Positions 58,061 to 64,000 of a stretch of 64,000 nt of DNA are shown here, in pieces. A program made the position numbers and the translations under genes. This DNA comes from Thalassia testudinum (Eukaryota > Streptophyta > Magnoliopsida > Alismatales > Hydrocharitaceae), in assembly GCA_037157565.1 (NCBI GenBank), contig JAZHRO010000014.1, forward strand, positions 98,983,501 to 99,047,500, in the 5' to 3' direction. Under the pieces are notes generated by a model. That model was given only the letters and a program-made list of their open reading frames with translations. It had not been told where the DNA came from and ran no database searches. Each line of letters begins with the position of its first letter. Within the stretch, counting starts at the first letter, position 1.

Positions 58061-58708
58061 CCTAAGCCTTGTTTGAAGTGATCTATTCAAGAAAACCCTA
58101 AAATTCAGGCTCTTAATCTCACTTGAATCCTAAAAGAATGGACCTAAACTTCTTAAAGGACAAATAGGAGAAGTTGACCCACCTTGTTGGGTCAACCAAC
58201 CTTGAAATTAGGTCACTTTTTGCACTCAATACATCTAAAGTTCAAGTGAAATCCTAAGCACCCTTGCGCTATAATAAAACTGGTAGATTTAAGAGATCAA
58301 GTCCCCATTCTGGTCTACCTGGAACATCAATGACAAGAGAGGTCGGGTGGGGGAAACCCTGTAACCCGTGGGGGCGTGCTACCTTGTAGGGGTCTTTGCA
58401 GGACTCTCCCTCTCTGGCTGCCTAGGTATTTCTCAGGTGGATGACTTTCTGATTAAGGGGTATCATCCGCCCCGAACCTCTATAGTCATCCAAAATTTTT
58501 GGGTGTCTTGATTGGGTCCATCACATTCTACTCTCATCTAGACCATTAGTGCATGTTTGGTCGGAGGTCCTTAAGACCATCCTTGAGGCCTCCTTTAGTT
58601 ATTCACTCTCACTGAGGCCAGGACTCGACTTCTGTGTTTATGCAGCAACCCCATCACGTAGACATCTCCTCTGATTCATCTGAACCAAATTCTCCTTCTT
58701 CCTTCATC
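58061..58708 (+). promoter_or_regulatory. D leader, second part, with conserved block
   Basis: Colinear with B 10480-11116. The block at 58280-58525 is the one shared with E1: GGTCTACCTGGAACATC, GGGAAACCCTGTAACCCG, CAGGACTCTCCCTCTCTGGC, CTCTATAGTCATCC. Non-coding, ending at the gag ATG (58709). Confidence 0.7.
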
Positions 58709-60280
58709 ATGGCACAACCCATAGAAGAAGAGAATAACCTTGAGAACCAACTTCAGTTCCTTAATGATTTATTCCAAGCCTTTGTGAATCCACCACAGTG
58801 TCCTATGATGTGAGATCATTACAATCCCATTGCGGTGGCAATCGAACCTTAGGTCTAAATCTCGGCTGGAGGTTCTGATTTTGAACTCAAGCCCAACCTA
58901 ATTCATGCTATTCCAAAGTTTCATGGGCTCAATTCCGAGGATCCTTTCCAGCACATCAAACAACTCAAGCATCTAGCCTAGACCTATGGGTCAGATGTCC
59001 AAAATCAGGATATCCTTCTCATTAATATGTTCTCCTTCTCTCTCATGGACAAAGTAACTCACTTGTATTAGACTCAAATGCATCCTATCAACACATGGGT
59101 TGAACTACAATCCGAGTTTCTGAAAAAGTTCTTCCCAGTTGGTCGGACGAATGCTTTACGACACCAGATCACGCACTTCACACAGCAACTTGGAGAACCA
59201 CTTCAGGATGCTTGGGATCGTTTTCTGGATCTCATGGGGAATTGCCCCCATCACGAAGTTCCTAAATGGGTACAAGTTCAGTCTTTTTACCAGGGACTCC
59301 ATGAAGATATCCATTTATTCATCAATGCAACTTGCGGAGGAAATATCATGGGTCAACACGAAGACACTGTGTGGGAGATTCTCGAGAATATGTGCCAGAA
59401 CTCCATCAATAATGACTCCATGAACTTATTCGACTGTACGAATGCCTGCGCATCGACGAATCCAAGGGGAGCACATGAGATGCAGGGCCTGTCCACATCT
59501 GTCGACATGGAATTGATGGCCAGTCATTTGGACAAGGTCTCTATCAATGAGAAGAAGGTGGATGAGCTAACTCAACATCTACAGCAAGCCACCTCTATGC
59601 AAAACTCATTTGCACAGCCGCCCTCTAGGAGGGAAGCTACGCATAACATCTATCACCAATCTTCTCAGGGGATGGACCTGTATCCACCCCAGTCCGACTC
59701 TAGGATCGGAGGAAACTACAATCCTTCATACTCTAGTTGGGGGAACTCTAAACCCTCGTACTATGACTTTTCTAAGGTTCCTCTGACCTGCGAAGACCTC
59801 AACACCATCCGGAATGACCCATTCTCCAATACCTATACCCTGGTTGGCGGAATCATCCCAATTTCCTGTGGGTGGAAAATAATCAGAATCAAAGACCACC
59901 ATATCAACCCCGTCCATAAGCTCCTTGTCCATACCAGCCGCCTCAGCCTCGGCCCAACCCCACCTATCAATCTAGGCCAACTCAGACAGATCAGATGACT
60001 CTGATCCTTCAAACTCTAGCTGACATTCAAAAGATAAATGCAGCTATGCAGAAACAACACAAAGACGAGATCACAGAGGTTTGCAATCAACTCACCCAGA
60101 TGGTGAATTCCCACCAACTTGGCACACTCCCTTCGCAACCTCTGCCAAATCCAAATAACGTGCCAAACCAGTGGTGCGTTATGAACCCAAATCTGGGCCA
60201 AGCCCACATGATTTATCAGGCCCCTTCTACTCCATCACCTGACAGGATGGAAGCTTTGACATCATATTTGGGATTTTAGC
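58709..60280 (+). pseudogene. gag of D
   Basis: Starts MAQPIEEENNLENQLQFL at 58709. Stops occur near 58810, 58850, 58980 and 59070, then 306 codons are open (59078-59998). These contain FLKKFFPVGRTNALRHQI, CPHHEVPKW, TCGGNIMGQHEDTVWEILE and a coiled-coil-like SINEKKVDELTQHLQQ. The WRNHPNF signature is readable in another frame near 59845-59865, showing a frameshift. The next frame has DIQKINAAMQKQHKDEITEV. No CCHC knuckle is seen. Confidence 0.86.
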
Positions 60281-60389
60281 AACAACCACCTATTTTACCC
60301 ATACCAAACTAGAACCAGGTAGGACTAAATTCAATAACAACCCATAGTGGCGAAACAACACAAGACCCACCTTGCCCAAAGCACTTTCA

Positions 60390-60683
60390 GCCTAGTAGTA
60401 ACCCAAACCCTAGGATAGTTATCCAGGCTACCACTGTCCCTGATCAAGAACCTGGACCTATTCTAGACGAACTAGCTAGGGTTCCATTTCCCGAGGCCTT
60501 GACAAAGGGAAAGAGGAGAACTAAACCTATGGCACTCGAGGAGGATCTGATCATGCTCTTTGAACAGGTCTAGATAAGCATACCCTTGATGGATGCGATT
60601 CGCCACGTACCGGCTTATGCACGATTCTTGAAAGACATGTGTACACCTAAGCATAGGCCGTGAACCAAAAGTGGGACACCAAT
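60390..60683 (+). pseudogene. Protease linker of D, upstream piece
   Basis: Reads PGPILDELARVPFPEALTKG and ISIPLMDAIRHVPAYARFLK with a TAG and a TGA, colinear with B 12830-13095. It stops at 60683 where a solo LTR begins; CCAAT (60679-60683) is duplicated at 63401. Confidence 0.82.
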
Positions 60684-63400
60684 TGTAAATACCCACCCCA
60701 ATTTTTATCCTTTTAAGACATCTAGTGTGTTAGTCAAACATCTGTCTAGACGTTTGTACCCTCTCCTGGACATCTGAAAATTAAATTTTTGTACGTCTTC
60801 TGCATTATACGCGTGGGCGACGTGTAGAACTCTTCTCTCTCTCTTTTTCCTCCTCCCTCCCCCTTATAGATCCCTAACCCACAGCCTTATAAAAGGCCAC
60901 CCTCTCCTCCTCTCCTCTCCACTTCACACGCCATCTCCACCATCAGAGTGCACAGTGGAGCGGCGGAGGAGGTGAGCGAGAGAGAGAGTGAGAGCGAGGA
61001 GGAGGAGAGTGTGTGAGGAGGAGGAGGCCGAGGTCGAGAGCTTTGTGAAAGCTTGTCAGAGCTTGCACAGCCACCGCGGTGCGTGTGGGAGGAGGAAGAG
61101 GTCTGGAGCATCATCCTCGACCCCACTGCAGTAGCTGGAGCTGCGGAGGAGCAAGGAGAAATGCAGCGGAGCACATAGAGGAGCACTGGGAGCATGGTTT
61201 GATACTGGAATTTTTTCAGTATCAGACATCTAGAGTGCGATCCGGATGATCGGCTATGCGTCTGGATGTCTGGCGTCAACACCAGACATCTGAAGGCATC
61301 TATATCGCAGAGGTACATTCTCTTTGTGGTTACGGCCATGCAGGCCGCACCGCAAACGATTTGGTTTGGCTAAAATAGGGTGGCTGCTCTGTCGTGCTTA
61401 GGAGCAGCCTCGGGAAGGTGCGTGGAATGCCTTTCCATGCACTTTAGGACGTCTAAACAACTCATCAGATGACGGGAGGCATTTCCAGATGGTCGGAGGA
61501 CTGGTCGGACATCTGGAACTATTTCTAGACAGTCACGGGGGAGTCCTAGATGTCTGAGGTCACTGCAGGAGCTTGAGGTGAGTCTTTGTCACTTTTAAGA
61601 TGTTTGGACTTGTTTCCAGACATCTGATTTTGGTTTACAGACACATTTTTGACCCGTTTAGGGTATGATCGGGATCCGTTTTATGCAAACAAAGTATCTA
61701 TGGTTTCCTTGTGAGTTTCTTTATGTATTAGAAACCTTTATGCACTATTCTAAATCTTCCTTGTGATGTACACCTTGGTATAGGACATCGACCTACTACG
61801 TGTTTGGGGCTTGTAGAGGTGCCTAGGTTTGCGGTTCGAGCCTTCAGTACTCCCAGATTGTCTGGTAGAGTGGTCCACCTTTGTTAATCTTATTAAATAT
61901 GAATGTATCTATGAAAATTAGTCAACTGGAAACATAGGATGTGGCATGAACCCTAGGACAGAGAAATGAATAAACCAGATTGTTCTACATGATTGAATTT
62001 GTACATGTGAATAAGTTAAACTACTAACCATGTCTGTAATAAAGTATGAGCTGCCTGCTAGAATATGAGTTGTCTAAGACAACTGAACAGTTACCTGTGA
62101 AATCATTAGTTGCATGTATTAAATTGTGGAAATACAAGCTGTTTGTATATAAATGAGAACTGAATTGTGAATGATAAATCTATATTGGAATAATGTGGTG
62201 AACATGAGAATGAACCCTTCGGGGAGTTAGGAGTAGAGCTCCTGTGGTTAGATGAAAAATCTGGAATGTGGATGGGAAGTGTGCTGGCCCTTGAGTACGT
62301 GGTACCAAGGAGAGAGACTGTCCCCTTTTAGTGTAGAGCAGAGCTAGCTGCCCTTGGGTTAGAACCCGATGTTAGGATTGGCCACTCTACACCAACTTCT
62401 GTTGGCCCTCATGTACATGGTACCGAGGTGAGCTACTAGTGTAGGGAGGGAGCTAGCTACCCCACAGGGCTCGAGGTTCAGCTAGCCACCCTACACTGAC
62501 TTGTTAGGCCCTCTGGGCAAACCGGGGTAGTCAGACGAGGGTGTGCGAGCTGTGGAGGGGCGAGACCCCTGTTTGGTTCTGAGGGGCTAGACCCCTGCTG
62601 CTGAGAGGGCTAGGCCCTATGCTATTCCGTGCTGTACTTTGTGCGTACCCGCTAGCAGAAACGACTAACCGCATGTTAGTACGGGGTAGCTACCTGTGTG
62701 CTTATCCCACGTGTCGTAGTCATCGCTACGTCTGACAATGACCTCGGGGTGGTTGACTGGGTGTAGGACTACCACAGGGGACTTTCCTGGTTAGGAGAGC
62801 ACCATGTGTACCTTCTACTCTTCGAAAAAGACTGCAATCAAGATTGTTCCCACGAGGAACATGTAAGATCAAGAAAAAACTGAAAGATGACAAAAAGGGG
62901 TGAAAAAGGAACTACCTATAAAAATAAAATAACTAGGAAAGATAATTTGCTTGTTACTTTTACTGCTTAGATAGTATGGTTACCACTCTACTCATCGTTC
63001 GCTGACTCTGTCTTTTCCGTAACATTATTCAGGTCTAGGAGTTGAGCAGCCCGAGCTTTCGACTGCGGAGGGTGTTGGGCCCATTCGAGCCCAGCCATAG
63101 TTTTCAGCACCTTTTGTTGTACTTTCTTTACTGTTATAGTGAGCTTCAGACATTTTGCTACTGTTCCTGTTATTGTTGCTTTCGTTTCCATTTTCCTGTT
63201 GTTGTGGTGGTATGTACTGGAATAGCAGCTTTTACTTTCCTCTACTGCTTGTACGCTTTTACTGCTTAGTTACATTGCATATGTGAATGTAGTTAATTTT
63301 TCTGCTTTTCGGTTATTTCTTGTTGGACGACTGGGTCTTGGGATTAGTTGAGGCGAGCCGATCTCGGGTCTTGTAGGGATTCAGAAATCGAGTCGTAACA
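60684..63400 (+). repeat. Solo LTR (family J, 2717 bp), TSD CCAAT
   Basis: Ends TGTAAATACCC and GAGTCGTAACA, flanked by CCAAT (60679-60683, 63401-63405). Removing it rejoins D's linker in the order seen in B. The termini resemble those of plant chromovirus LTRs, but that family call is inference. A TATA box (TTATAAAAGG) is near 60885. CAGACATCTG-like motifs recur in 60716-61626, and an imperfect tandem duplication lies at 62281-62510. Confidence 0.92.
62281..62510 (+). repeat. Imperfect tandem repeat (about 115 bp, two units)
   Basis: Both units run GGCCCT(T/C)...GTACNTGGTACC, then AGTGTAG, GAGCTAGCT, and end at a CTACAC(C/T) pair. Inside solo LTR J. No coding sense. Confidence 0.6.
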
Positions 63401-63836
63401 CCAATCGTATTGTTAGAGCAAGCCAGCTCTATAATTTTGAGCAAACTCCCACCTAAGGAAAAAGACTCAGGTACTCCCTTATTTCCTGTACAATTGGTGA
63501 TATCCAATTTGATAGAGCATTATTGGATCTAGGAGCCTCCATAAACCTAATACCTGCATCCCTACTTGACCATTTTGAGGAATCTGAGTTCAAACCAACA
63601 GAGGTGACATTACAGTTGGCAAACCGATCTATTAAGTCACCTAAAGGAGTTCTTGAGGATGTCATTATTAGGATTCGAGATTTCTACTTCCTAGTGGACT
63701 TTGTAGTCTTAGATATGGATGCTCCAAAAAATTTGCGAAACACACCAATCATACTAGGGAGACCCTTTTTGGCCACCGCTAGGGCCAACATCAATTGTGA
63801 GGAGGGCCAAATTAAACAAAAATTTGGAAACTAGAC
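63401..63836 (+). pseudogene. Protease of D, downstream piece
   Basis: Continues the linker, then a frameshift near 63480, then an open frame from 63523 with LLDLGASINLIPASLLDHFE (active-site DLG intact, unlike B), VTLQLANRSIKSPKGVLEDV and NTPIILGRPFLATARANINC. TAG at 63834. The frame continues toward RT beyond the window. Confidence 0.86.
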
Positions 63837-64000
63837 ATTAGAGATCGAAAACTTTAAGTCCCAACAAGGGATTAATTGCGGAGTTATAGAATAGATATTC
63901 CACATCAAGGCTGTGGTTGACAATCCGTATATTGAGAAAATCCTGACTACTTCTGATCAACCACAAGAGGATCAAAACCCGCAATCAGGGGAGTCTGAAC

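Larger units (their letters stand above)
50991..64000 (+). mobile_element. D: Athila-like element, family A, runs off the right edge
   Basis: 5' LTR (50991-53714), primer site, leader, gag and protease. It is the same family as B and E1. It contains two solo LTRs with exact target duplications, at 54180-58060 in the leader and 60684-63400 in the protease linker. RT, integrase and 3' LTR should follow beyond 64000. Confidence 0.88.

Noticed and set aside
60887..61339. 150-codon minus-strand frame rich in S and L
   Set aside because: It runs antisense through the TATA and transcript-start region of solo LTR J and includes simple GA-type repeats; no protein motif.
61220..61340. CRISPR-like repeat array from recurring CAGACATCTG
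   Set aside because: Spacing is irregular, units are 8-10 bp, and the sequence lies within a plant LTR.

Overview
The window reads as flowering-plant nuclear DNA from a repeat-dense, gene-poor region. I find no host gene, no rRNA or tRNA gene, no CRISPR array and no bacterial feature. Nearly all of it is nested Ty3/gypsy LTR retrotransposons. Most belong to the Athila/Tat-type group: tRNA primer sites of the TGGCGCC/TGGCACC type after the 5' LTR, gag with the NP(F/Y)S-TYNPGWRNH signature, a DLGASINLIP protease, an ADHLSRL RNase H tail, and no chromodomain seen. The species cannot be told from this sequence.

Layout. (1) 1-10028: E1, minus strand, a non-autonomous element. It has two ~2.7-kb LTRs and an internal region that carries a conserved leader and an unfamiliar acidic ORF where gag-pol should be. 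(2) 10029-19186: B, plus strand, an autonomous-type relative of E1 (gag, protease, RT, RNase H and integrase, all decayed). E1 sits in B's primer-binding site. (3) 19187-28522: E2, plus strand, with gag and protease but no RT, RNase H or integrase, inserted in B's 3' LTR. (4) 28523-32473: two LTRs of another family in inverted orientation, with arrays of the palindrome TTGGYRCCAA. (5) 32638-33999: an AT-rich LTR-like block. (6) 34350-41538: F, minus strand, a degraded gag-protease-integrase element carrying a CpG-rich LTR (38576-39836). (7) 41539-43037: a second inverted LTR pair. (8) 43038-50990: C, minus strand, an autonomous-type pol (integrase, RNase H, RT, protease). Its protease domain is split by a solo LTR (47930-50800, target duplication TACAT) and by element D. 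(9) 50991-64000: D, plus strand, same family as B and E1. It holds two solo LTRs of other families (54180-58060, duplication CCTAA; 60684-63400, duplication CCAAT) and runs off the right edge.

How the parts work together. Autonomous members (B, D) supplied gag and pol. E1 kept only what acts in cis: LTRs, primer site, a ~250-bp leader, the pol-end motif and a 3' UTR with two polypurine tracts. It also carries its own ORF. Three solo LTRs with exact 5-bp target duplications show repeated removal of internal regions by LTR-LTR recombination. The most interesting leads are the E1 ORF, the conserved leader, the snRNA-type USE/TATA spacing inside two LTR families, and the decayed TTGGCGCCAA arrays.
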